From Anderseniella sp. (GTDB lineage Bacteria > Pseudomonadota > Alphaproteobacteria > Rhizobiales > Aestuariivirgaceae): a stretch of DNA of 64,000 bases. Each line of letters opens with the position of its first letter. Position 1 is the stretch's first letter. This document shows positions 49,068-56,415 of this stretch, piece by piece. Under the pieces are notes generated by a model. The model did not search any database, had not been told where the DNA came from, and was given only the letters and a program-made list of their open reading frames with translations. The stretch spans positions 248,001 through 312,000 of the forward strand of contig JANQOK010000015.1 of assembly GCA_028289645.1 (NCBI GenBank), read 5' to 3'. The position numbers and the translations under genes were made by a program.

Positions 49068-50369
49068 ATGGCACGTCAGAACTATCTCTTCACCAGTGAA
49101 TCAGTTTCCGAAGGTCATCCGGACAAGGTATGTGATCGCATCTCAGACGAGATTGTTGATCTGGTCTACAAGGAGGCGCGCAAGACCGGCACCGACCCGT
49201 GGACCGTTCGTGTCGCCTGCGAAACACTGACCACGACCAACCGTGTGGTGATTGCCGGTGAGGTTCGCGTACCGGATACGCTGTTCAAGAAGGACAAGGC
49301 CGGCAATGTGGTTCACGATGCTGCCGGCAAGCCGGTGATCGCGCCGGGCAGGTTCCGCTCGGCAGCGCGCCGGGCCATCCGCGCCATTGGTTACGAGCAG
49401 GCGGGTTTTCACTGGAAAACCGCCAAGGTGGATGTGCTCCTGCATGCCCAGTCAACCGATATTGCCCAGGGCGTGGACAATGCCGCCGACCGCCAGGGTG
49501 AGGAAGGTGCTGGCGACCAGGGCATCATGTTCGGCTATGCGTGCCGCGAAACACCGGACTTCATGCCGGCGCCGATTTACTATTCACACAAGATTCTCGA
49601 ATTGATGGCCGCCGCCCGCCATAGCGGCGAAGGCGATGCCGCCAGGCTCGGACCGGATGCCAAGAGCCAGGTCACCATCCGCTATGTGGACGGCAGGCCG
49701 TCGGAAGTCACATCGATTGTGGTCTCGACCCAGCATCTGGAAGAGAGTTGGGATTCGGCAAAAGTCCGCACGGTCATTGAACCGTTTGTGCTGGAAGCGC
49801 TGGGTGATCTGCCGCTGGCAACAGACTGCAAGTGGTACATCAATCCCACTGGCAAGTTTGTCATCGGCGGTCCGGATGGTGATGCCGGCCTTACCGGACG
49901 CAAGATCATCGTTGACACCTATGGCGGTGCGGCGCCACATGGCGGCGGCGCCTTCTCCGGCAAGGACACGACCAAGGTTGACCGGTCTGCCGCCTATGCG
50001 GCGCGCTACATGGCCAAGAATGTTGTGGCTGCAAAGCTTGCGGACCGTTGCACGATCCAGCTTTCCTACGCCATCGGCGTGGCACAGCCCCTGTCGGTTT
50101 ACGTCGACACCCATGGCACCGGCAAAGTGCATGAAAGCGTCCTCGAACAGGCGCTGCGCAAGTGCATGGATCTGTCTCCGTCAGGCATCCGGCGTCATCT
50201 GGATCTTAACCGGCCGATCTACGCGCGCACTGCCGCTTACGGCCATTTTGGCCGCAAACCGCGCCGGGACGGCTCATTCTCCTGGGAGAAGACCGACATG
50301 ACCACGGCGCTCAAGCAGGCCGTGAAAGCGTTTTCGCAGGACGAGCGGGTGCTCACGCCTGCATCGTGA
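49068..50369 (+). CDS. metK: S-adenosylmethionine synthetase
   Basis: A 433-residue enzyme making SAM from methionine and [23 protein letters not shown] is the family start, with [20 protein letters not shown] (P-loop-like hexapeptide region), [20 protein letters not shown] and [14 protein letters not shown]. It is longer than E. coli MetK (384) through internal insertions, as is usual in alphaproteobacteria. The ATG is supported by GGAG 10 bases upstream; an in-frame ATG 13 codons earlier is ignored. SAM made here feeds RsmI, TrmB, MiaB and HemW of this window. Confidence 0.97.
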   Translation: MARQNYLFTSESVSEGHPDKVCDRISDEIVDLVYKEARKTGTDPWTVRVACETLTTTNRVVIAGEVRVPDTLFKKDKAGNVVHDAAGKPVIAPGRFRSAARRAIRAIGYEQAGFHWKTAKVDVLLHAQSTDIAQGVDNAADRQGEEGAGDQGIMFGYACRETPDFMPAPIYYSHKILELMAAARHSGEGDAARLGPDAKSQVTIRYVDGRPSEVTSIVVSTQHLEESWDSAKVRTVIEPFVLEALGDLPLATDCKWYINPTGKFVIGGPDGDAGLTGRKIIVDTYGGAAPHGGGAFSGKDTTKVDRSAAYAARYMAKNVVAAKLADRCTIQLSYAIGVAQPLSVYVDTHGTGKVHESVLEQALRKCMDLSPSGIRRHLDLNRPIYARTAAYGHFGRKPRRDGSFSWEKTDMTTALKQAVKAFSQDERVLTPAS

Positions 50370-50422
50370 AGCCGAAGCCACCACGCTGACCTTGCGCCGG
50401 TGGCAACGGACGGAGCGCGCGC

Positions 50423-50968
50423 TTAGCGCCACTTGATCGAGCAGCCCATGCTGGGTGATTGCTGCTGCGGGCCGTGCCCGGTCTCGGCGATCTGGCGCAT
50501 GGCATCGACCAGCTCACGTGACCGGTTTGCCGGATCGCCCATTTTTGCGTCGTCGAGCCTGCCGCGGTACTGTAGTTCTCCGTCCTTGTTGAAGCCGAAG
50601 AAATCGGGCGTGCACACGGCGTCATAGGCCTTGCCCACCGACTGGTCCTCATCGACCAGGTAAGGAAATCCAAATCCGTGCTGGTCGGCAAAAAGCTTCA
50701 TGTTGACCGGGCTGTCGGCCGGCACATTGCGGTAGTCGTTTGACATCACGGCCAGTACATTGATGCCGTCTTCCATCAGCTCCCTTGTGTCGTGTGCAAA
50801 CCGGTCGGCGATGGCCTGAACGTACGGGCAATGGTTGCAGATAAACGCGATCAGCAATCCTTTGTCCCCAAGCTGTTCGGACATGGTGTAGCTGTTGCCG
50901 TTCGGGTCCTGCAACGTAAAGTCGGGGGCCTTCCAGCCGAAGTTGCAAATCGGTGTGTCTAGCAGCAT
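50423..50968 (-). CDS. Thioredoxin-fold redoxin (AhpC/TSA-like)
   Basis: A 181-residue single-domain redoxin. CNFGWKAPDFTLQDPNGNSY is the typical AhpC/TSA opening. The active site CNHC at 44-47 (in AFICNHCPYV) occurs in the peroxiredoxin-like group whose members resemble thioredoxins. No signal peptide is seen, so it is cytoplasmic. The start is MLLDTPICNF, with AAAGGAA a few bases before it; a longer frame reaching into the neighbouring gene is rejected. It lies downstream of the CMD-family gene and may share its transcript, though two hairpins separate them. Likely role: thiol or peroxide reduction. Substrate unknown. Confidence 0.85.
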   Translation of the reverse strand: MLLDTPICNFGWKAPDFTLQDPNGNSYTMSEQLGDKGLLIAFICNHCPYVQAIADRFAHDTRELMEDGINVLAVMSNDYRNVPADSPVNMKLFADQHGFGFPYLVDEDQSVGKAYDAVCTPDFFGFNKDGELQYRGRLDDAKMGDPANRSRELVDAMRQIAETGHGPQQQSPSMGCSIKWR

Positions 50969-51055
50969 GGCGGTGATTTCCTTTAGCGCTCGTGTTCCCG
51001 GCGAGCGGGTTTTCGATTTCAGTTGAGGTAACCATATTGCATGGCGGAACAATCC

Positions 51056-51085
51056 TACAGTCCCGACTTCGAGGTCGGGCCTGTA
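51056..51085 (-). repeat. 30-base inverted repeat between redoxin and CMD genes
   Basis: TACAG, CCCGAC, TCGA, GTCGGG and CTGTA form a near-perfect hairpin: arms 51056-51067 and 51074-51085, with one mismatch each side. No U tract follows on either strand, so it is not a standard terminator. It lies in the probable transcript from the CMD gene into the redoxin gene. Confidence 0.55.
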
Positions 51086-51105
51086 ACGACCGTAGTTTTC
51101 ATGCG

Positions 51106-51130
51106 GAGGCCTGCGACGTGCGCAGGCCTC
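51106..51130 (-). repeat. Perfect 10-bp hairpin downstream of the CMD gene
   Basis: GAGGCCTGCG (51106-51115) and CGCAGGCCTC (51121-51130) with a 5-base loop. It begins 20 bases after the CMD stop codon in the direction of transcription. No T run follows, so it may stabilise the CMD mRNA end or act as a weak terminator. Confidence 0.55.
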
Positions 51131-51149
51131 GCAGAATTGCAGGCAGACC

Positions 51150-51716
51150 TCAGGCAGCGGTTGCTTGATCGGCGCTCCAGGCATTGGCGGAAAATGCCCC
51201 GTCAACCTCGGTTTCGGCGATATGGTTGGTGTAGTTGGACATCACCTTCAGGCTGGTGCCGAGAACGACTTCCAGGACGTTTTGCCGGGTGTAGCCGGCT
51301 GCGATGAAGTCTGCGACCGCTGCCTCAGTTGGCCAGCCGCGGGTTTCGTTGATGACAATGGCAAACTGCCGCAATGCTTCCAGCTTGGCGTCCGCAATCG
51401 GCGTGTTGGCACGCAGCGCTTCGATGACGCTGCTGTCAACCCCGGCCATCTGCGAAATCGTCGTGTGGGCCGCCATGCAGTACACGCAGCCGTTGAGGCG
51501 GTTGTTCGTCATCAGAATGATCTGGCGTTCGGTCTCTGACAGGTCGGTCTTGTCGAAGATGCCGGCCAGCGTCATGTAGCCTTCCAGCAGAGCCGGTGCT
51601 TCAGCCATTGTCCCGAGCAGGTTGGGAACAAAGCCGTACGCCTTCTTGGCGCCTTCGAGCAGTGGCCTGGCGGCATCCGGAGCGGATGCAGTGGTGTGGG
51701 TGGCGAAATCAGTCAT
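51150..51716 (-). CDS. Carboxymuconolactone decarboxylase-family protein (AhpD-like)
   Basis: A 188-residue CMD-fold protein. The redox motif CVYC at Cys77/Cys80 with His84 (CVYCMAAHTT) matches AhpD-type peroxidase-associated members rather than true carboxymuconolactone decarboxylase, which lacks the Cys pair. ETERQIILMTNNRLNGC precedes it and LEVVLGTSLKVMSNYTNHI closes the fold. It is divergent from a TetR regulator over 170 bases that hold three operator-like repeats, so it is very probably the regulator's target. Expected role: handling peroxides or electrophilic compounds with the redoxin. Confidence 0.88.
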   Translation of the reverse strand: MTDFATHTTASAPDAARPLLEGAKKAYGFVPNLLGTMAEAPALLEGYMTLAGIFDKTDLSETERQIILMTNNRLNGCVYCMAAHTTISQMAGVDSSVIEALRANTPIADAKLEALRQFAIVINETRGWPTEAAVADFIAAGYTRQNVLEVVLGTSLKVMSNYTNHIAETEVDGAFSANAWSADQATAA

Positions 51717-51752
51717 GGGTCGTGTCCTTTCGGTTTTGGTGATGATCGGAAT

Positions 51753-51776
51753 TGTTTATAACGATTGGTATAAACA
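51753..51776. promoter_or_regulatory. TetR operator-like site A
   Basis: TGTTTATA (51753-51760) and TATAAACA (51769-51776) are perfect inverted arms around ACGATTGG. The right part AACGATTGGTATAAACA matches site C at 15 of 17 bases. It lies just downstream of the -10 of the CMD promoter. Confidence 0.7.
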
Positions 51777-51805
51777 CAGATAGTAAGCTTAAACCGATCG
51801 GTCAA
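51777..51805 (-). promoter_or_regulatory. Promoter of the CMD-family gene
   Basis: On the minus strand TTGACC (51800-51805), 17 bases, TATCTG (51777-51782). Operator B covers the -35 element and operator A starts right after the -10, an arrangement that allows tight repression. Confidence 0.65.
51791..51805. promoter_or_regulatory. TetR operator-like site B
   Basis: AAACCGATCGGTCAA contains the perfect palindrome ACCGATCGGT (51793-51802), the common core of all three sites. It overlaps the -35 of the CMD promoter and lies between the two divergent promoters. Confidence 0.6.
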
Positions 51806-51823
51806 GACCCCTGTGTGATTTTA

Positions 51824-51843
51824 TTGAACGATCGGTACAAACA
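51824..51843. promoter_or_regulatory. TetR operator-like site C
   Basis: AACGATCGGTACAAACA (51827-51843) repeats site A with two changes. It covers the -35 and most of the spacer of the TetR gene's own promoter, suggesting autorepression. Confidence 0.65.
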
Positions 51844-51852
51844 CTCTATATA
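51824..51852 (+). promoter_or_regulatory. Promoter of the TetR gene
   Basis: TTGAAC (51824-51829), 17 bases, TATATA (51847-51852). The spacing is ideal; the start of transcription would be about 28 bases before the ATG. Confidence 0.65.
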
Positions 51853-51886
51853 TGCACTGACCGCACAATCGAACTGGAGCAGGCAC

Positions 51887-52468
51887 ATGCCCTGGGAAAA
51901 GACATTTGATCTGGATGAGGCGACCGACAAGGCGATCTCTGTCTTTTGGCAAAAAGGCTATGAAGGAACCTCGATATCGGACCTTGTCGAAGGAATGGGA
52001 ATCAACAAGGGCAGCCTCTACAACGCGTTTGGCAGCAAGAAAGCTCTGTTTGACCGCGCGCTGCTGCGTTATGACAGGAAAAACCGCCAGAAGTCTTTGC
52101 GGGAGCTCGAGGCTCTGGAGGACCCGGTTCTGGCCATAAGTACTCTGTTTGACGGTCTCATCGCTGAGACCCGGGGAGATACGGCGAACAGAGGCTGCTT
52201 GCTGGTCAATACCGCACTGGAACTGCCCAACCAGAGCCCTGACGTGCAGAATATGGTGACCGGTGCGCTGCGCGACTTTGAAGATTTTTTCAGGCGCCTG
52301 ATTGTGCAGGGACAGAAACGGGGCAGCATCCCGGCTGAAGTTGATCCACATGCCGCATCAAAGTCCCTTCTGGCTCTCGTTGTCGGTCTGCGTGTGCTTG
52401 CGCGCGGCACCTACGATGGGGAGGAGTTGGCGGTGCTCAAGGCCGGCGCGCTCAAGCTGATAGGCTGA
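51887..52468 (+). CDS. TetR-family transcriptional regulator
   Basis: A 193-residue TetR repressor. The HTH is at about 10-55 (AISVFWQKGYEGTSISDLVE, GINKGSLYNAFGSKKALF), of the NemR/YcdC-like type often found with reductases or electrophile-responsive genes. The C-terminal part is all helical, with RGCLLVNTALEL typical of this branch; the Cys there could be a sensor. The start MPWEKTFD has GGAG seven bases upstream; a 45-codon longer frame would run through the operators and is rejected. It diverges from the CMD gene. Confidence 0.9.
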   Translation: MPWEKTFDLDEATDKAISVFWQKGYEGTSISDLVEGMGINKGSLYNAFGSKKALFDRALLRYDRKNRQKSLRELEALEDPVLAISTLFDGLIAETRGDTANRGCLLVNTALELPNQSPDVQNMVTGALRDFEDFFRRLIVQGQKRGSIPAEVDPHAASKSLLALVVGLRVLARGTYDGEELAVLKAGALKLIG

Positions 52469-52539
52469 GCGCAAGCTGTTTGTGTGCCCGTTTCAACGCA
52501 GTGCAAGCTTGTCAAGAATCCCCATATGCCTGACACTGT

Positions 52540-53280
52540 ATGATCGAGAGCAAAACAGTTGATCAGGGCATTGCAGCCATGTCGCAGACACCGGACGAAC
52601 CCCGGTTTGCAGAAAAGTTTTTCGGACGTCGCGCAGGTCAGTCCCTGCGCCACAATCACGTGCGGCTGGTGCAGAATCTGCTGCCGAAGCTGCGCGTGCC
52701 GGACGATGCCGACTGCCTGCGGGATCCTCGCGCCTTGTTTGAAACTCCGGTGTCCGAGGTCTGGCTGGAAATCGGTTTCGGCGGCGGCGAGCACCTTGCC
52801 TGGCAGGCGGCTGCCAATCCGCATGTCGGCTGCATCGGTGGCGAACCCTACATAAACGGCGTTGCCAAGCTGCTCAGCCAGCTTGAACAGTCCAACCTGT
52901 GCAACGTGCGCATTGTCGACGATGACATACGCCCGCGCCTGGACCAGATCGGCGATCAGACTATATCGCGCGCCTTCCTGCTGTTTCCCGATCCGTGGCC
53001 GAAGCTGCGGCATCACAAGCGCAGGTTCGTCAACCGCAAGAACCTGGACCGGCTGCATCGCATCATGACGCCTGGTGCCGAATTCCGGGTGGCCAGCGAC
53101 ATTGACGACTATATCGACTGGAGCCTGAACGAGGTCGCCGACCATGGTGGTTTCAGACCCGTGTCTGACAATCCGGAAGACTGGCGCCACCGGCCGCCGG
53201 ACTGGCCTCAGACCAGATATGAGGCAAAGGCGGAGCGCGAGGGCCGCACGTCGGCTTACCTGCGCTTTCTCCGGGTGTAG
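52540..53280 (+). CDS. trmB: tRNA (guanine-N7)-methyltransferase
   Basis: A 246-residue class I SAM methyltransferase that makes m7G46 in tRNA. The SAM loop is WLEIGFGGGEHLAWQA near 81-96. RAFLLFPDPWPKLRHHKRRF near 145-164 is the diagnostic motif, and the C-terminal end has TRYEAKAEREGR. Two starts are possible: ATG 52540 (used) and ATG 52579 (MSQTPDE), which would remove 13 weakly conserved residues. In related genomes trmB usually follows metK directly; here the redoxin, CMD and TetR genes stand between. Confidence 0.94.
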   Translation: MIESKTVDQGIAAMSQTPDEPRFAEKFFGRRAGQSLRHNHVRLVQNLLPKLRVPDDADCLRDPRALFETPVSEVWLEIGFGGGEHLAWQAAANPHVGCIGGEPYINGVAKLLSQLEQSNLCNVRIVDDDIRPRLDQIGDQTISRAFLLFPDPWPKLRHHKRRFVNRKNLDRLHRIMTPGAEFRVASDIDDYIDWSLNEVADHGGFRPVSDNPEDWRHRPPDWPQTRYEAKAEREGRTSAYLRFLRV

Positions 53281-53322
53281 GCAGCTTTGGCCAATTTACT
53301 TTTGCCGCTGCGAGCGTTTTGC

Positions 53323-53351
53323 TTGAAGTTCGGGCCGTCTCGGCGTATATG
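53323..53351 (+). promoter_or_regulatory. Promoter of the rimP-nusA-infB operon
   Basis: TTGAAG (53323-53328), 17 bases, TATATG (53346-53351). It lies after trmB and about 165 bases before rimP, upstream of both leader hairpins. Confidence 0.55.
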
Positions 53352-53375
53352 TAGCTCATCAAGTTCATTCTCATA

Positions 53376-53399
53376 GGTTTTCAAAGACGACTGAAAACC
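53376..53399 (+). promoter_or_regulatory. First hairpin of the rimP leader
   Basis: GGTTTTCA (53376-53383) and TGAAAACC (53392-53399) form a perfect 8-bp stem with an 8-base loop, 13 bases before the terminator hairpin. It may be part of an antitermination or protein-binding structure. Confidence 0.5.
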
Positions 53400-53412
53400 A
53401 CACTTCATGAGG

Positions 53413-53439
53413 GTGGGTCCCGCGGGGCCCGCTTTTTTT
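53413..53439 (+). terminator. Intrinsic terminator in the rimP leader (possible attenuator)
   Basis: GTGGGTCC (53413-53420) pairs with GGGCCCGC (53425-53432) through eight base pairs, two of them G-U, followed by seven T (53433-53439). It lies between the predicted promoter and the rimP start, so it can act as an attenuator. It could also end trmB transcripts. Confidence 0.75.
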
Positions 53440-53516
53440 GTTGTCTGAACAGGGATGGTTTTGATTCTGCCAGGTGGATTCGCGGTATCCGTCCGGCTTG
53501 AACAGGGAGACAGGTG

Positions 53517-54122
53517 ATGGCGGCCGACATGGCCAAAAGGATGCAGAATGAAACCGGCGTGGCTGCCACTGTGGCCCGGCTGGTGGAGCCTGCCATTGAG
53601 GAGCTGGGTTTCCGGTTGGTGCGTGTGCGCCTGACTGGCACCACGCTGCAGATCATGGCAGAGCGTCCCGACGGCACCATGACGGTCGGCGGATGCCAGG
53701 AAATCTCCCATGCCATCTCGCCGTTGCTGGATGTCAACGATCCGGTTTCCGGCAAATACAGTCTGGAAGTATCCTCACCCGGCGTGGACCGGCCATTGGT
53801 GCGCCCGGAAGACTTTGAGCGCTGGGCCGGGTTTGAAGCGAAGATCGAGCTGGCTACCCCGCTGGCTGGCCGCAAGCGGTTTCGCGGCAGGCTGGAAGGG
53901 TTTTCCGACGGCGAGGTACGCCTGTTCATACCGCCGCAGGAGAAGCGCGGCGAGGATGTTCTGATCGGGCTGGACATGACCGCAATCGGGGATGCTCGTC
54001 TGGTGATGACCGATGAATTGCTGAAAGCCGCCGGAGAGCGGGCCAGCAAAGGTGAGGTCGGCGACGGTGCCGACTGGACCGAAGCGAATGAAATTGAATC
54101 CAACGACATTAAAGCGGAGTGA
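53517..54122 (+). CDS. rimP: Ribosome maturation factor RimP
   Basis: A 201-residue protein needed for 30S subunit assembly. The N-terminal domain (about 10-90) has [21 protein letters not shown] and VDRPL after the conserved [20 protein letters not shown]. The C-terminal SH3-like domain covers about 95-165. ATG 53517 and GTG 53514 are adjacent; AGGGAGA a few bases before fits either. nusA starts five bases after the stop. The leader upstream carries a premature terminator. Confidence 0.95.
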   Translation: MAADMAKRMQNETGVAATVARLVEPAIEELGFRLVRVRLTGTTLQIMAERPDGTMTVGGCQEISHAISPLLDVNDPVSGKYSLEVSSPGVDRPLVRPEDFERWAGFEAKIELATPLAGRKRFRGRLEGFSDGEVRLFIPPQEKRGEDVLIGLDMTAIGDARLVMTDELLKAAGERASKGEVGDGADWTEANEIESNDIKAE

Positions 54123-54127
54123 ACGAA

Positions 54128-55759
54128 ATGGCTGATGTCGCCGTAAGTGCAAACAGGCTGGAGTTGCTGCAGATCGCAGATGCGGTTGCACGTGAAAAAT
54201 CGATCGACAAGGCTGTCGTGATCGATGCGATGGAGGATGCAATCCAGCGTGCGGCGCGCTCGCGCTATGGCGCGGAAAACGACATTCGCGCGGAAATCGA
54301 TCCGCAAACCGGCGAAACCAAGCTGTATCGCCTGCTGGAGGTGGTCGAGGAAGTTGAAAATGACTCCACCCAGATCACCATGAAGGAGGCGCTCGACCGC
54401 AATCCCGGCGCGCGCATGGGCGATTTCCTGTCTGAACCGCTGCCGCCGGTCGACTTCGGCCGCATCGCGGCCCAGAACGCCAAGCAGGTCATCGTGCAGA
54501 AGGTGCGCGATGCCGAGCGTGAGCGCCAGTTTGAGGAGTACAAGGACCGCATTGGCGAGATCGTTTCCGGTGTCGTCAAGCGCGTCGAGTACGGCAACAT
54601 CATTGTCGACCTGGGTCGTGGCGAAGGCATTGTCCGTCGCGACGAGGGATTGCCGCGCGAAGCGTTTCGCAATGGTGACCGGGTGCGTGCCTACATTTTC
54701 GATGTCAGGCGCGAGCTGCGCGGCCCGCAGATCTTCCTGTCGCGTTCACGGCCTGAATTCATGGCCAAGCTGTTCCAGCAGGAAGTGCCGGAGATTTACG
54801 ACGGCATTGTGGAAGTCGTGGCGGTGGCCCGCGATGCCGGTTCACGGGCGAAGATATCCGTGCGTTCCAAAGACAGTTCAATCGATCCGGTCGGTGCCTG
54901 CGTCGGCATGCGCGGCAGCCGCGTACAGGCTGTCGTCAACGAGTTGCAGGGTGAAAAGATCGACATCATTCCGTGGACACCGGATGCAGCCAGCTTCATC
55001 GTCAACGCCCTGGCGCCTGCCGAGGTTGCCAAGGTGGTCCTCGATGAAGATGCCCAGCGCATCGAGGTTGTGGTTCCCGACGAGCAGCTCTCCCTGGCGA
55101 TCGGCCGTCGCGGCCAGAATGTGCGCCTTGCCTCCCAGCTTTCCGGCTGGGATATCGATATCATGACGGAAGCAGAGGAATCCGAACGCCGTCAGAAAGA
55201 GTTTGCCGAACGTACCCAGCGCTTTACGGAGGCGCTCGATGTTGACGAAATGCTGGCCCAGCTGCTGGCCTCGGAAGGCTTCGATTCCATTGAGGAAGTT
55301 GCTTATGTGGCCCCCGAGGAAATTGCGTCTATTGAAGGGCTGGATGACGAGACCGCCTCTGAAATTCAGGCCCGCGCAACCGAATTCCTCGAACGCCAGG
55401 CATCGGAGCTGGAAGCCAAGCGCAAGGAACTCGGTGTGGCTGATGATCTGGCCGGCTTTGAAGGCCTGTCACCGGCCATGCTGGTGATGCTCGGCGAAGA
55501 TGGCGTGTTCACGCTGGAAGATTTCGCCGGATGCGTGCCCGACGATCTGGTCGGCTGGAGCGAGCGCGTGGAAGGCGAAACAGTTCGTCATGAAGGCTCG
55601 CTGTCGGCAACCGACATGACCGCTGCGGAGGCTGAAGCCCTGATCATGGCGGCCCGCCTGCAACTGGGCTGGATCGAACCTGAGCCCGAACCGGATCCGG
55701 AAGCCGAAGTTGAAGCAGAAGGCGGCGAGGACGCTGCCGCAACCAGTAACGAAGAGTAA
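54128..55759 (+). CDS. nusA: Transcription termination/antitermination factor NusA
   Basis: A 543-residue NusA that binds RNA polymerase and nascent RNA. The N-terminal domain (1-130) is followed by S1 (about 140-205, [20 protein letters not shown]), KH1 ([21 protein letters not shown]) and KH2 ([20 protein letters not shown]). Two C-terminal acidic/HhH repeats (about 370-510) and an acidic tail rich in Glu and Pro end it. ATG 54128 has GGAG eight bases upstream. In E. coli NusA controls its own operon, which makes the attenuator before rimP noteworthy. Confidence 0.97.
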   Translation: MADVAVSANRLELLQIADAVAREKSIDKAVVIDAMEDAIQRAARSRYGAENDIRAEIDPQTGETKLYRLLEVVEEVENDSTQITMKEALDRNPGARMGDFLSEPLPPVDFGRIAAQNAKQVIVQKVRDAERERQFEEYKDRIGEIVSGVVKRVEYGNIIVDLGRGEGIVRRDEGLPREAFRNGDRVRAYIFDVRRELRGPQIFLSRSRPEFMAKLFQQEVPEIYDGIVEVVAVARDAGSRAKISVRSKDSSIDPVGACVGMRGSRVQAVVNELQGEKIDIIPWTPDAASFIVNALAPAEVAKVVLDEDAQRIEVVVPDEQLSLAIGRRGQNVRLASQLSGWDIDIMTEAEESERRQKEFAERTQRFTEALDVDEMLAQLLASEGFDSIEEVAYVAPEEIASIEGLDDETASEIQARATEFLERQASELEAKRKELGVADDLAGFEGLSPAMLVMLGEDGVFTLEDFAGCVPDDLVGWSERVEGETVRHEGSLSATDMTAAEAEALIMAARLQLGWIEPEPEPDPEAEVEAEGGEDAAATSNEE

Positions 55760-55776
55760 GGTGAACATCCGGCAAC

Positions 55777-56409
55777 ATGACAGGTCTGGCACAACAAACC
55801 ATTCTGGAAGACGACAGCAATGTCCGCATGTGCGCATTGACGCGCGCGCCGCGGCCACGCGCCGAGCTGTTGCGTTTTGTTGCTTCGCCGGACGGGGACC
55901 TTGTACCTGACCTGAAAGAAGTGTTGCCGGGCCGCGGTGTGTGGTTGAGCCTGTCGCGTCACCGTGTAGCCGAAGCCGTCAGGCGCAAGGTGTTTGCCCG
56001 CGCGCTCAAGACTGAGGTCAGGCTGCCGGAAGACCTTACAAGCCTGATCGCGCGCCTGCTGCTGAAGGACGCGATGTCATGCTTGTCCCTGGCATCCAAG
56101 GCAGGCCAGGTTGTTGCCGGGTTTGACAAGGTCGAGGCCGCCATTGCGCGTGGCCGTGCGGCGGTTCTGATCGCTGCGTCGGACGGGGCGCCGGACGGTC
56201 GCCGGAAACTGTCCGGCAAACTGCGCGCCGCCGGCCAGGCCGGCCGGCTGGTCGAATGTTTCACCTCTGCCGATTTGGATTTGGCATTGGGACGTACAAA
56301 TGTGATACATGCTGCCATCAACTCTGGCGCACTGGCGCAGAAATTTCTGGCATGCACGAGACGATGTGAATTATTTGAGTTAAACGGAGCCGCACAAGCG
56401 GAAAGCTGA
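55777..56409 (+). CDS. YlxR/DUF448 RNA-binding protein with L7Ae-like domain
   Basis: A 210-residue two-part protein. Residues about 12-95 are YlxR (DUF448) with RMCALTRAPRPRAELLRFV and GRGVWLSLSRHRVAEAV. Residues about 105-195 look like an L7Ae/L30e-type RNA-binding fold (LASKAGQVVAGFDKVEAAIARG). This fused form, located between nusA and infB, is standard in alphaproteobacteria. YlxR is a small RNA-binding protein of the nusA operon; its precise role here is unknown. It starts 17 bases after nusA and ends six bases before infB. Confidence 0.9.
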   Translation: MTGLAQQTILEDDSNVRMCALTRAPRPRAELLRFVASPDGDLVPDLKEVLPGRGVWLSLSRHRVAEAVRRKVFARALKTEVRLPEDLTSLIARLLLKDAMSCLSLASKAGQVVAGFDKVEAAIARGRAAVLIAASDGAPDGRRKLSGKLRAAGQAGRLVECFTSADLDLALGRTNVIHAAINSGALAQKFLACTRRCELFELNGAAQAES

Positions 56410-56415
56410 TACGCA

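Noticed and set aside
53281-53410. Possible tRNA gene before rimP, as with metY in E. coli
   Set aside because: No cloverleaf, no GTTC-type T loop and no acceptor stem could be found.
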